Of a stretch of DNA of 64,000 nt, positions 1-11,825 are shown in pieces. This stretch comes from Marsupella aquatica (taxonomy: Eukaryota > Marchantiophyta). A model generated the notes under the pieces. The model was given only the letters and a program-made list of their open reading frames with translations, had not been told where the DNA came from and ran no database searches. Made by a program: the position numbers and the translations under genes. The stretch's first letter is position 1, and every line of letters begins with the position of its first letter. The stretch covers positions 9,424,001 through 9,488,000 of the forward strand of contig OZ316898.1 in the NCBI GenBank assembly GCA_973895155.1. The letters are read 5' to 3'.

Positions 1-486
1 CCGCTCTAGTGCCATAGGTGATGGACACATAATTAGGTGACCAATGTTGCCTCCATGCCTCAATCTCAACCAAATGAGCCTTCCAAAACTCATGGTAGTC
101 ATCCATGGGTGGCCCCTCCAAATGCTGAAATAATCCCTTCCATGCCATGAAAGGGGTAAACAACGTGGCATTACGTAATGACTGCATATCGCACCACGTA
201 TCAAACTCCTGGATGAAGTCATCCAGATCAATCGTGCCAACTGCACCAGAGTATCGTCGTGGGCCCTTTGTAGCCCCGTACATCTCTTCCATGTCCCACA
301 ACAAAGGTGAAATCACCTGATGACAAGGAGAACTGGTCATAGAGTCCTCGTCATAATCACAATCTGAAGCTGCATTTGCAATTGTTATCATTGTTGTTGG
401 CCGAAAGGGCACCCCACTTCGAGTGAAATCGGTCCTCTGTTCCTCAGACAGTCCCGTAGCACCCGAAGAATCCGTGATGATAAATC
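1..486 (-). CDS. Retroelement gag-like ORF, 5' part, cut by the window edge
   Basis: An uninterrupted minus-strand frame runs from about 486 to the left edge, with the first ATG at 391. It has the look of a plant LTR-retrotransposon gag: a polar, acidic N-terminus (DYDEDS), then an aromatic-rich helical stretch with motifs such as DLDDFIQEFDTW, TPFMAWKGLFQHLEG and YHEFWKAHLVEIEAW, typical of the retrotransposon capsid fold. The rest of the polyprotein would lie left of the window. I see no zinc knuckle here because the C-terminus is missing. Assignment rests on pattern recognition only. A gag-derived host gene is possible. Confidence 0.5.
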
Positions 487-699
487 TACCCTAAATCATC
501 ACCATCACCTTCATAATAGGCTTCACAATGCCCCAAGGTTGTAGCTAAGAATCCATGCAAAATTAATCCAATCTATGCATCTAGATGGATTCAGAAGTAT
601 CCAAAACCTCTTTGATTTGGCCCAAAATAGGTCTCTAGACAAACTAATAAGTGTATAAAGCCCCATGGCCCTTTAACTTAGACAACAAGTTGTGAAAGC

Positions 700-812
700 T
701 TGTGTGTACACTGCATGCCATAAGAACTCCATGGTTAAGCACGCGCAGGAGGAATAGCTTTGGGATGGGTGACCTCCCCCCTTGGAGTTATGCACCAACT
801 TAGGCACTCCAA
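700..812 (+). pseudogene. 5S rRNA-like relic (Cassandra/TRIM- or SINE3-like)
   Basis: The stretch contains AGAACTCC, GTTAAGC and GGATGGGTGACCTCC in the order and approximate spacing of the 3' two-thirds of plant 5S rRNA. The last block covers the internal C-box promoter. The flanking bases between these blocks are diverged and the 5' third is poor, so this is not a functional 5S gene. In plants, 5S-like sequences inside dispersed repeats are known from Cassandra TRIM elements (in the LTR) and from SINE3-type elements. The gag-like frame 300 bp to the left suggests an LTR context, but its orientation is opposite and no PBS was recognised. Confidence 0.55.
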
Positions 813-1027
813 ACCAACCAATTGTCAACTACTCCTCACGTACCAACAAGCGACCTTGCGGCCTGCTCTGGTCTGGCTCTTGTTCCGCCCTCATGCCCCT
901 CGTCACGAGTCGCTTTGAAACGCCGAGATGAGCCTGAGGGAGCCCTTCACACCCGCCACACTTCGCTACGTCGGGGTGAACCTCCAATTCAAATCCATTC
1001 AATAGTCATCCGAACGCCCGGTCCACA

Positions 1028-1475
1028 AGTTGGAGTGGGATGATCCCAGTCCAAGTCCTTCACGTTCTCTACACAGGTGAAGTCGTCAAGATACAGTTGG
1101 ATTGGGTTGATCCTAATCCAAAGCCACTTCAAGGTCCAGATGAGGTCTCTGGACACGCCAACATACAGTTGGATTGGGATGATCCCAATCCAATTTCACC
1201 TTCGCCCAAAATCAAGTCTCCAACGTTGTCAATGTACAGTTGGATTGGGATGATCCCAGTCCAACTTCAACTTCAAGTCCAAATGGGGTCCGAAGTTACC
1301 AATGTATAGTTGGATTGGGATGATCCTAGTCCAAATCCAACTTTGAGTCAAAATGCGGTCTCAAGATACAACCCACAATTGGACTCGGATGATCCCAATC
1401 CAAATCCAACTTTGAGTCAAAATGAAGTCTCAAGAGACAACCCACGATTGGACTCGGATGATCCCAGTCCAAAAC
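1028..1475. repeat. Minisatellite of seven palindromic units
   Basis: Seven degenerate copies of a 25-bp palindrome occur, each reading TTGGATTGGGA, then TGA or a variant, then TCCCAATCCAA. Each is followed by a variable AAGTC/CAACTT-rich spacer, and spacing is about 50-70 bp. Copies begin near 1030, 1096, 1168, 1239, 1309, 1378 and 1447. Because the core is self-complementary, both strands encode related repeats (LDWDDPNP on plus, LDWDHPSP on minus), so the open frames here are a by-product. Each copy could form a stem of up to 12 bp. Confidence 0.85.
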
Positions 1476-1479
1476 AAGG

Positions 1480-4400
1480 CGCGCCACAAAACACGTCGCA
1501 ATTCTCGGACCAAAACACTGTTCAACAATATTGTCATTTTCCTTGTGCCCTAGGTCGCTGCCGCACCTCGTCGCAACGCGGACTCCATCGTGACGCCGAC
1601 AACACAATTCACCAACATTTGATTGTCACTTTCTTCGTAAAAGTGTACAATCCATCAACGAATCTCAAATCCGCAATAACCTTTGTGATGCTGCAACGCA
1701 ATCGGTAAGGACTAGAACTCTAAAAACACAATGTAGCAACTATCACTCGAGGCGCCTTCTGATCTTCGATCAGTCCCTCATTGCCATAGCTTCGAGAAGC
1801 TCCAAATGTCAATCCGGTAATCAACTCCAGAGAGGACTTCAATGAACAAACTATCAGAGAGCTTCAAACAGCACCAAGCTGTACTCTCAGAGCAATCAAT
1901 AGCTCACAATCTCCAATCTACCAATGGCTGATCTGACTTGAGCTACCACAAGTCAACCAGCAAGATCTCAACAATCCAAGCTACCATGGATCAATTATGC
2001 AATACAACAAGCTTCGAAACAACTTCGAATCAACTTGCAGTGATCTTTCAATGTAATCTTCAATTGATGATATCGAACAATGATCAGTGCTAATCCAACA
2101 TCGATCCCGTCCGACGCGATCACACATATATGTCAAGCCCAACGCACCTTGTGCTTCAAGAAATTCACGTTACATGCACACAACCTGGTCAGCCACACCA
2201 TAATCACCAAGCTCATGCTCAAAGGCTCAACATTGAAAGATGAGGCCTTTGAGCCAACACAAGGGGATAACTATCCCTCACACAAACTCAAACTAAACAC
2301 AAAGTGCTCATACAGTACACATACAAAACCTCTATACCTTGGATAATACAATATATTTTACTACCACTCTAAATGGTGTGACAGAAATCGTGTTGCTAAA
2401 CAACTTTAGAAATACAATAAATCTTTGACAAGTGTATTTTTTGATGTTCTAATAATTGCATTTACCTATAAAAGTGCACAAACTCCCTTATTAGAGTAAA
2501 AATATGCACTTACTTAATTGTAAACCGAATTTAGGGAAAGCGTGTACAACTTGTGAGTCACTAGATTCCTTCACTAAGGGAGGGGCCATTGATACATAAG
2601 TGCAAAATTTAGGGGGTTTGGTCTTATCAAGAGTGCAAATGTCATCCCGAGAGTGTGCACTTAGGAAGAGCTGACTATAACTGTTAGGTCAGGGACAGTA
2701 AAGATCACGCGTGGGTGAAAAGCAGGCTCAGCGAATGGGCAGGCAGTGCGGGCAGGCCAGGCGGTGGGCAGGGAGGTAGCCCGTGGACAGCAGTCTCAGC
2801 CGGGCAGGTGGCCACGTTTAATTAATTAACACTGGATAGAGTGTAGATCAAGTTTAGAGCCCCAAACAGGACATTTCCGGGCTGCCCTCATGCCAAACAA
2901 GAAATTAACGACCCAGAGATCAGGTTTGGTGTTATGAGGCTCGGCAGCTTCTGTCGTTACTCGTTAGTGTGGAGATGACTCGGCACACTTTTGTTGGCTC
3001 GGTGTTCGTGCACATAATTGGTTCGGTGGGTTGTGCATAATCATAAGAAGTAATTTAGTAATTTACTCCAGTCTTTGGTCTTGGAGTAATGAATATGGTG
3101 GTACTCTTTTGCAATGGGCACAAAATCCCCTTATGATTGAACTTCCGTTATATACTTACATAAGGTGCAAACTTAATTGTCTAATGATGATGCCTTGAAA
3201 AGAAAGCCCATTGTGTATAAACATCAAGTTTAAAATGTGTCAAGGACGAGTCAAGACAAATCTATCTACAGTAATCTCTCTATAAGAGCACCCTCCATAA
3301 GTGCAAAAACTGGGTTGTCTCCAAAGCGTCCTGTTGTTCCATTAGTTTCCGAGCATTTTGTATTTTATGTGCATTTTACTTGCTCTAGTTGTAAGTGCAA
3401 AGAGGCCAAAGAACTTTCATTGAAAAACAACTCTATGGGTGAAAAACCCAGTGTACTTGAACACTGATCAGAAAGTGCACAATTCAATTGACTTACACTT
3501 ATTCATCAGTGCGTTACATTTTTACATAGAGTAAACTTCGCACTTATGGGGTAGGGGGTTACAGGTAGGGCAATGATATACAATTTAGGGTGGAAGTGGT
3601 GAGGCAAATAGATATGAACCACATACTGTTAATGATACAATTTGCTATTTTTGCACTTATCACTTACGCAAACACACGCTAAGTGGGGGATGCTTCTTCC
3701 CAGAGTGTGCAGTTAGAGAGAGACTATTGTATTGTAGAAGATTGTGACTATAGTATGCCATATGCCATGCTTTAAACTTGAAACATTGTAGTCTTCCGTC
3801 CTTAGCGTCCTGGTAATTTGGACATCAAAAAGCGTCAGATATGTAGGCAAGAAAACACTCACCCATATAAGAGAACAGAAGGGGTACTATCCCTCCAGCC
3901 TGTGGGCACATGCCAAGTGACATGTACACTGTATGCAGCCATGTCACAAGCCCCAAATTTGTGATTGGGTCTTGAACTCAAACTCTCTTCACAAATAAAT
4001 CCAACAAATACTAGAAAGCAACATGTCCTGATAAAGTAAGATCAAAGGCAATACTTTACTCCTACATATGAGCAGATCACACATTGCAAAATTGTAAGAT
4101 TTGTGTGTGACTCCAGCATTGGAGACAGCTGGAATGGGAGAATAAAGGAAACAGCGATGAACCCAAGCCAATTTACTTTGGGATGTTAGCCATGAACACC
4201 AACCCAACAACAAAGGTGGGTCACACAGCATGTATACTACAATATGACCAAAGGTGGGTCACACAACATCTAGACTACAATTTGCAATTGAAGTCTACCC
4301 TTTGTTACCATCTCCATAGAGTGAGCCAATAGGCTCTATTGTCTTTGCTTACAGAAATTTATAATTGTGAGTATAGATGGTTATGGGGGATCTGGATACA

Positions 4401-5340
4401 AGGAGCCCTTCCTTTGCATTCCACATGGGTATGTAGGCTAGTGTTAAATTACTTGCAACATAGATCAAACACACTTCAAAATGTAAGCATTTTTTTTCAA
4501 AATCACACTGATTTCTCTCATTCATTTTCTTTCCTTGAAGTGGAGAGGCCTTCCTTCATTCCAACTAATTCCCCAATGTGCTGACAAAAGAACAAGTTGC
4601 ACAAAATCTTTGTCATCAATCCGTCCAATAATTTCTTGGCCAGCTGCAACACGGGGTCTGTTTGGGTGGAGATTTCCTCACCCCCCACAAATATAACTCC
4701 CCATGGTAGCGACATCTGGGGGTGTTAGCTAAAAGGAAATAGTCACTCTTATTAATTCATTATGGTGGTCTTGGGCTGGAAGTCTTCTGGTGATTGGATT
4801 TAATAATCAAGGCCCAATGAGACGTTTGCCGAGTTCATGTTAATCCTCCTTCTGGCCTATTGTAATAGTGGCTGTTTTTTGCCTCCTTCTTAGTTGTTGG
4901 GGAACCAAATGCCAAACTGGGCCAGCTCCGAACCCACGTGGATATGGGAAAAGCAAGAGAGGGCACTGGTCCAAGAAGACATTCGTGAATAGTTGGAAAG
5001 TATGTTTTGGGGGCCCAAGCAAAAAGAAGGGCTCCCCTCCAATCACAAACAGACCTCTACGACTTTAACTACTCGCTTTTCACATTGGTTTTGGAAGCAC
5101 TTGGAGTTACTGTGAAATGTATAATTTCCCCATTACCCCAAATTTCCAGTCCTTGGTCAATAACAATAGTCACAAACCCAATTAGCCAGAATAAAGGGCT
5201 CGTACTTAAAATGCAGGAAGATGTAAAGGTCAAATACAATTCGTGAAAATCAGATAAGGAATGTTCCGAGGATCATATTCTTTCACACATGCTCACATTC
5301 GCCGAGCGACAAAAAGAAAAACCAAAAAAAATGACGCTGG
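1480..5340. other. Non-coding, no gene recognised
   Basis: No convincing coding region. 1.7-2.3 kb is unique-looking with short spurious ORFs. 2.4-3.7 kb is peppered with variants of TAAGTGCA/TGCACTTA (about 14). A short G-rich stretch (GGGCAGG, GGGCAGGCAG) lies at 2,720-2,815. 3.7-5.3 kb is AT-rich with no motif that I recognise. Confidence 0.5.
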
Positions 5341-5352
5341 TCGAGACCGGCG

Positions 5353-5706
5353 AGGGTAAATAAATCTGACTGTCGGGCAGGGTACCCTAGGGTCTGTTGG
5401 GCAAGGCCAAAAGGACTGCGGCAGGGGAAGGGCAGGAAGTGATTTAATTACATGAATGACGAAATTAGCCAGTTAGTACAGTAGAATGCCTCATTTCAGC
5501 GACGCATGCCCGACATTGAAAGATTATGCGTCAGCCCGCTCCTTTAGTCCTTTGCTTTGCGATCCTGACCAGACCGCATAACCGGGCCTTTCAGGGCTCG
5601 AGACACTGAATGGGGTAAATAAATCTGACTGGCGGGCAGGGTGCCCTCGGAGGAGTCGGAGCTGCTGGGCAAGGCCAAAAAGGACAGGGGCAGTGGAGGG
5701 CAGGGG
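5353..5706. repeat. Direct duplication of a GC-rich segment of about 90 bp
   Basis: A segment starting GGGTAAATAAATCTGACT and continuing through CGGGCAGGGT and GGGCAAGGCCAAAA occurs at 5353-5437 and again at 5613-5706. The copies are about 80 percent alike and roughly 175 bp apart. The GC-rich composition resembles the repeats at 7.8-8.5 kb, suggesting a related repeat family. No coding potential is assigned to the ORFs across it. Confidence 0.6.
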
Positions 5707-6019
5707 CAGCGTGGGGCCACCGGGTGGCAGCAGGCGCCGGGCCCCGGGGGAGGCAGGCTCCTGTCTTGTCTTGTAGCGTGCCCGCAAGCCTTTTTCACGT
5801 GACGGACCGTGACGGTCTGTAGCTGGGCCCAGTTAGTCTGACCGTCATAACTGCCCAAATTGCCGAGGGGAACAGTAAAATCCCGTGTTGCGCCAGTTGA
5901 TAAAAATGATTTAAATAAACTGTTTTGGGATCGTTGGATTTCGACATTTGATGGTCTGGGTGCACCCAAAGTCATTTTTCTTACCCAATTGGAAACAAGT
6001 TCAAGTGTGACATTATGGA

Positions 6020-6345
6020 GTTATGGTAAACCCTAAGCTCTTAGATTTAATCTGGACATTATAATTAATGGTGCACTACAAGGCCTGGAGCCAATTGCGT
6101 CTTTATTTTACTGTTAGATTAGATTGAATCAGGACGTATTTGTGCTCACAAGGCTTGGGTCCAAATCCATCATTTTATTTCCTCTTAGATTAAAATGTGT
6201 ACCTTATAGTTATGGGGCGCTTCACAAGGCCAATTCTGTCTTGTCATTTCTTCCTAGGTTAAATCTGGGTATTCTAATTTATCGTTGCTTTACAAGGCCT
6301 GGGGCCAACTGAGTCTTTCATTTACTCTTAGACTAACTTTGAGCA
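6020..6345. repeat. Tandem repeat, about 4 copies of about 95 bp
   Basis: Degenerate units contain CTTAGATT/AATCTGG, TAATTNATNG, then CACAAGGCCTGG and a GCGTCTTTATTT-like end. Copies start near 6040, 6115, 6185 and 6253. The repeat is AT-rich and no protein is implied. Confidence 0.6.
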
Positions 6346-7793
6346 TCACAATTCAATGGATGGCAATGGTTGTAGTTGGCTTCAGAAGAACTAAATGGTA
6401 GCAATTCATCCTACGTGGCAAAGGAGTGTGCTCAAGGGAATGCTGATGTGGAGTGTTTGTCTTGGGCTAGAATTTTAGAGCATCTCTAGAGATGATCCAA
6501 CAGTTTCCAAAGTGTGGTTCCTTCATTCAAGGGATTTATTGATCTTCAGTCAACAGATTTTGTTATGGAATCTATCTTTAGAACAAGAAGTGGCCCTACA
6601 GATTTTCTCTGGTGTAAGAATCACAAGTGCCCCCTAGTACTTGTAATGCCACCATCAAATGAAAACAAAATACACTCTGGGCAAACGGAGAATTGTGTCG
6701 ACTAAACTCACGGCTCCAAGTGTGAACTAGTGTCTCAAGTGTTCAAATCAAACCATCAATCCTTGACCTTGTTAATGCATACAAAGTTCAATTTTTTTTG
6801 CCGCCTTCAAAGATTATTTTAGAGCGCATACAAAACAAGAATATACAGGAAAATTCAGGGAAGAAACACGGCTTATTGCATTGCCAAGGACACATTCAAT
6901 TGCATGGCATTGAGTGAGGGCCCAAACAATTTTGTTTCTTTCGATACTGTTTGTGCAAGTGAAACTTATTAAAAGTGACAATAAGCATGATATTGAGTGT
7001 AATTGAATGTACATGAGACAAATAAAAATGTCCAGAAAATGTTTTTATCTCGTCATATTGAAGTATTTGCTTGATGTGACCCCAAATAAACTATGTTTAT
7101 TCCAGATACTTTGATAAGCCTTGAATTAATATACGCAAAATTTTAAGTTTTTTATTATAAAGTGACACTTTTCATTTTAGGTCCCCACCAAACAATAAGT
7201 CACTCACAATTTGTTTGCATTAAAGTTTATTTTCTCCATCTCATAAAGAAACGATATGATTCAAATAATTATTTCGGATCTCAAGAGTGGATATGAGATA
7301 CGAGATAACGAGAGAATGATTTCAATCTCACGAACAAACTTTCCCCAATTTGTTTCACCCACTTCGCTGGAGTCAAGTTTTGCCACTAATGGTATGAATC
7401 TTTGGGCCCGGTCAGCTGCTACCTATTCGCTCAGATTCCTCTTCCCCTTCCCTCCGTACAGTAGTCCTTTCACTTCATTTTCACTTCACTGTCTAGTGTC
7501 TGCCCGACTGGGAAATTGTCAAAGACTTGTAACTACAGTAAATAGACAGAAATCGACAGTGGCATGAATCTTCCTCTCGGTCAGGTCAGCACACGCATTC
7601 ACTCAACGTGACCCGATGCCTGATAGAGTCGGTCAGGTTCGGCCTTTCGGTCTGCCCGCCTGCCCGGCACACTGTGGGCACTCGGTCAGTCATAAAGATC
7701 CGAATCCGTCTGGCAGTTACTCTCATTACGCGCCATGCTGCGATGATTCCTTTGCTTGATTGTTCTTTGCACCAGAGAGTGGGCTCGTGATCG

Positions 7794-8470
7794 GGCAGCG
7801 AGCTTGGGCACTTGGGTGGGTCCGCGGTTGCCCGACAATTCAAGTTTACTAGTTTAAGGGTCGTCTTAAAACAGAAAACGTGCAGAGGAAAAGTCGTCCA
7901 ACTGAAAGCGCAGCACCTGCCCGCCACATCCAGATTTAGCGGCGTGGTCAAAACAGTGATTGGGCAGCGGGTCTGGGCACTTGGCTGGTCTAGCCGGGTT
8001 TCCCCAACAATTCAAGTCTTGTCTGGCTGTAAAACAGAAAACGGGCACGGCAAAAGTGGTCCAACTGACCCGGCAGCCCCCTGCCCCTAACGTCCAAACA
8101 GTGGAACGGGCACCGAAAGTGCGGCAACTGATCGGGGCAGCTCAAATTCCGACACGTCCAAATTTAGCGTCGTGTCCAAAACAGTGGGTCGGGCAACTAA
8201 AGCCAGCAACTAACCGGGCAGCTCAAACCCCGACACGTCCAAATTTGGGGTTGTGTCTAAAACAGTGGAACGGGCCAACTGACCGGGCAGCAGCTCAGAT
8301 TCCGACACGTCCAAGTTTAAGGTCGTGTCCAAAGCAGTGGAACGGCCAACTGACCGGGCAGCTCAAATTCCGACACATCCAAGTTTAGGCTCGTTGCTAA
8401 AACCGCGGAACGGGCAGAAGAAAGTAGTGTCCAGCTGACCGAGCATCCCCCTGCCCGACACGTCCAACTT
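7794..8470. repeat. GC-rich tandem array (units of about 167 bp, then about 70 bp)
   Basis: Two longer copies (7794-7960 and 7961 to about 8120) share GGGCAGCG, TGGGCACTTGG, CAATTCAAGT and AAAACAGAAAACG. They pass into four or five shorter units of about 68-70 bp carrying GACCGGGCAGCTCAAA, CCGACACGTCCAA and GTCGTGTCCAAAACAGTGG. The short unit looks like the 3' half of the long one. The several overlapping ORFs here come from this repeated GC-rich sequence. Confidence 0.75.
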
Positions 8471-8479
8471 ATTCCACCT

Positions 8480-10150
8480 CGGCAGACTCGAATGTTGTGC
8501 TGACGTGGCAACCTTATGTCATGAACTACAACTATGCTCATGATCGGTGTGACTTTGTTTTTTCTCCGAAGGTTCATCATCAATCAGACATTCTCTTTAT
8601 TAGGTTTATTAGGGAGTCCCAAACCTTTGAGTTTTGCCTGGTAGTTTCCCTAAAGTAAAGGGGCGGACACAAAGAAAACTTCTTGGCACACTTGTGACTA
8701 CAGATAGGAACTACAGTATTTACCATAATTAGTGTGATTATTTGAGAGCGCCCATTTTCAGGGTCTACTTGTGAATTAGTATTAGTCACACCAATTTTGT
8801 GCTGACACTATTTCCGCATACATGAATTAGTGTTACTATGGTCTCAAGAGTGGAAAAATAGAGGGAAAAACAGTGTTTTGAAAAATCACAACAATTAGTC
8901 TTATTTTGGACTCAAGATAGTCCATTTTCTACTAGCAATATAAGCAAAAGTGGAAGAAAACTGTTAAAAGACAAAACTTAGTGTTACTTGGACTCAAAAT
9001 TATTTTAACCAAAAATGCTGTTAGTAATTTTGTACTAACACTAATTCAATCTTGCATAACACTAATTATGATGAGCAGTGTAGTACTTTTGAGCCAAGGA
9101 TCTTTTTGAGGACATACAGGTTTGAGACTCCCTATTATGGTGAGGATGATCAGGTTAGCCCATGCCTTTAGTGAAAACTTAGAGCACTCCCACAGTCGCC
9201 GGCAATGTCCAGCCAGAGAGGACAACTTTAGCTTGGGTACAAGTTTTTTTTTTATCTCTACTAAGTTGCAAAATCAAAACCTTGTAGCCCGGCCTACTAG
9301 AAGCTGTCCTCCCACACTCCAGAACTCACAAGTTTGGGCACATGGGAGGGTCACCGGCCCACCGTTTCCAAATGTTTGGAAGGTAGAGATCAACCCATTC
9401 CAAGACCTTTGGACGACAATGACGTGAATGGAATTGATAGAAGACCATCCCAGTACATTGCATGCTCTGTATTGGGTGGGGATGTTGACCTGGTGCAGCC
9501 CGCCACGGAGCAAGCTGATATATCATTCAATTTTCTACTCACACATTTGCCAAGTTGCGAATGGCGTCACCAGCAGGGAATGCGCTTCAGAGTTTCACCT
9601 TTCAAACTATACGGCAACGCCATAAGTAATTTATCCACAGTTTCATTGTCTTACTTTAAAACAATGTATATAGTAAAACAAGGATACCAACTTTTTGAGA
9701 ACTGGATTGATGGTTGAATGGGATGTAGATCAAATAAACTGACCTTAGGAAGGTACATGATGTGAAAGGAATTTGTAAGAGTGCCAGGGGCCATTGATTC
9801 TCTTGTAGCATGTTTTCTCCCTAGTGAAAACTTTGACTGAGCAATAAAACCCCACAATAAAATCCCAATAACATCTTATATATTAGGGAAGTTGATACTT
9901 GCATGGACCATGAGGTTTGACCTAAGGACTCCAATGGGACCAAGCACTGTTCCTACCCAAGAAGGTGAGCATTTATTAAAAATGTGCTATCTATGTGAGT
10001 CACAATGATTTATCCAAACATCTTGTTATATGTTTTTTTCTATGGGAGCTTCAATTAGTATCTGTTATGGGTTTCATTTTTCACAACCATAGCTACCTCT
10101 AACATGTCACTAGCTGAATAGTAGACCTATGATTTCATTAATATAAGAAC
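8480..10150. other. Non-coding, no gene recognised
   Basis: 8.6-9.1 kb repeats short motifs such as ACTAATT and GTGTTACT around AT-rich sequence. 9.1-10.15 kb has only short overlapping ORFs without recognisable domains. Confidence 0.45.
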
Positions 10151-10152
10151 TA

Positions 10153-10925
10153 CTAGCCCGATGCTTGTGCGTTGCACAAAAGATGTAGATCTAGGTGAAG
10201 AAAAAATGTTGAGATGAAAAAAATGGCGATGAGAGAAAAAGATGTCAAGGCGAGGACAAAACGTTGAGGTGAGGAAATTATGGCAGGGTGAGAAAATATG
10301 ACAAAATAATAAAAAGATAAGATATCAAGGTGAGAAAAGATGTTGAGGTGAAGAAGAGATGTTAAGCCAGGTGGAAAAAGATCTCGATGAGAAAAAGATG
10401 TCCAAGAGAGAAAATATGTGGAGGGTGAGAAAAAATGTCACGGTGAGATAAAGATGTCCATGTGAGAAAAATATATCAAGACAAGATAAAGATGTTACGG
10501 AGAGATATATATGTAAAGATTCAAAAAGTATGTCAAGACAAGAAAAGATGTCAAGGCCATGCAAAAACATATAATAAATTTTGCAATATAGTTGTTGAGG
10601 CATGTTATGTGTGATGTTGAGGAATGTTATGTGTGATCTTGACCATGTAGCTGCTGTGGGTGTGTTTTATAACCCGTGTGTTGCACATAGAAATTGGAGA
10701 TGCGAGATAGAGGCCACCACATCATAGAGTCCAAACAACCCCAATTTAAGGAAAACCGAACTTTGGAAATTCCGAAAATCACTAAATATTATTATTTTAA
10801 TAAAAAGGGGGCGACATGACACGTGGCTGCACGTGAAACCCTGAAAATGACTGCAACGTCACATTTTAACCAATCCAACTTGACGGGACCAAGAGACATG
10901 CTCACGCGAATAATAATAATAGAGA
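10153..10925 (-). mobile_element. Probable non-autonomous Helitron with internal purine-rich repeats
   Basis: Read on the minus strand, the segment starts with TCTCTATTATTATTATT, like plant Helitron 5' ends. It ends with a hairpin (TTGTGCAACGCACAA) followed shortly by CTAG and then a T, matching the CTRR-3' rule. A second, similar hairpin (GTGCAACACAC) is internal near 10,660. About 10,190-10,570 consists of degenerate units of about 22 bp with the pattern AAGATGTCAAGGTGAGAAA. No Rep/helicase is present, so it would be mobilised in trans. The base before the 5' TC is T rather than the expected A, which lowers confidence. Confidence 0.5.
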
Positions 10926-11004
10926 AATAAATCTTTGAGATCCTTTATATATGATAACCAGTATATAAGGAGTTTACAAATAGTTTCTAGAACGACAATA
11001 CAAA

Positions 11005-11733
11005 TTAATCTGATCTCATGCCGACTATTATTTTGGAAGCGTCCAAAATTGGGCGTCTGTTAAATTGCTCTACTAGATATCTATCTCCATGCCTCTGAAT
11101 CACAGGGTCTTCCCATAGAGTATGATTATAATCATAATCTCTAAAAATAGATTTAACTAACCAATCAGGATAATCTCTTCCATTGGCAATGACAAGCGGC
11201 TCACAAGAGTTTGCTAGCTTGCTAAGATACGGAACCAGCAAGTTAATCAGGAAACTGTCGTCGACTGACCCAAAATATTTGGGCGGAAATAATGATCCAA
11301 CAACAGGATCTAAATAAGCATGAAATGCATCGGATTCGCTAAGCATTATATTTTGCTGCAGATACGCCTTCGTATAAATTCCAACATTCTCAAAACACTT
11401 CACAAATATCCGCTTATTTGATGTCACCCCATCGCATAAGTAACAATGAGACTGATCCCAAATATACTTAAATGAGGCCATTTCCATCGCAATAAAAATA
11501 GATACTAAAATCTGATCTAAAAAGTTCTTCCCAAGAGAGGACCAGATCCCTACATCGAAATTCTCAAAATAGAATCTCAAGAATTCGAGAAGATGAGGCC
11601 TTGGAAAAACGTAGATATTCCCAATCCGAATTCCAGTTGAGACCGCCATCAGTCGGGAATGCGGTGCCGTGTAACAGAGTAGATGCTCCACGTCTAAAAC
11701 TATGAGCCCATTTTCTCTGCTGCAATGAATCTC
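11005..11733 (-). pseudogene. FCP1/NIF-like HAD domain, third copy (last exon)
   Basis: The exon opens after an acceptor (TCTCTACAG) at 11734 and stays open to a stop at 11005. It resembles NLI-interacting-factor (FCP1/SCP-type) phosphatase domains: a LIVLDV strand, then VFPRPHLLEFLRF and FDVGIWSS (the conserved RPxLxxFL and YDxxIWS segments), and a C-terminal YPDWLV-IFRDYDYN-LWEDPVIQRHGD module shared with the two upstream copies. The DxDGT nucleophile motif is replaced by LDVEHLL, so phosphatase activity is unlikely. The 92-bp intron before it holds one copy of the palindrome. This exon has no internal stop, but exons upstream in the same frame do. Confidence 0.6.
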
Positions 11734-11825
11734 CTGTAGAGAAACACAAGAAGATGCATGAGCCCGTATGGATGTAGTCACGCAAATGGTCGCGTCACAT
11801 ATTATAGAGACAACATCCTCTACAC

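Noticed and set aside
700-812. Functional 5S rRNA gene
   Set aside because: Only separated blocks match; the 5' third and much of the central region do not.
1310-1708. Protein with LDWDDPNP repeats
   Set aside because: The peptide repeat is a consequence of the palindromic minisatellite, which is open on both strands; no start context or flanking domain supports a gene.
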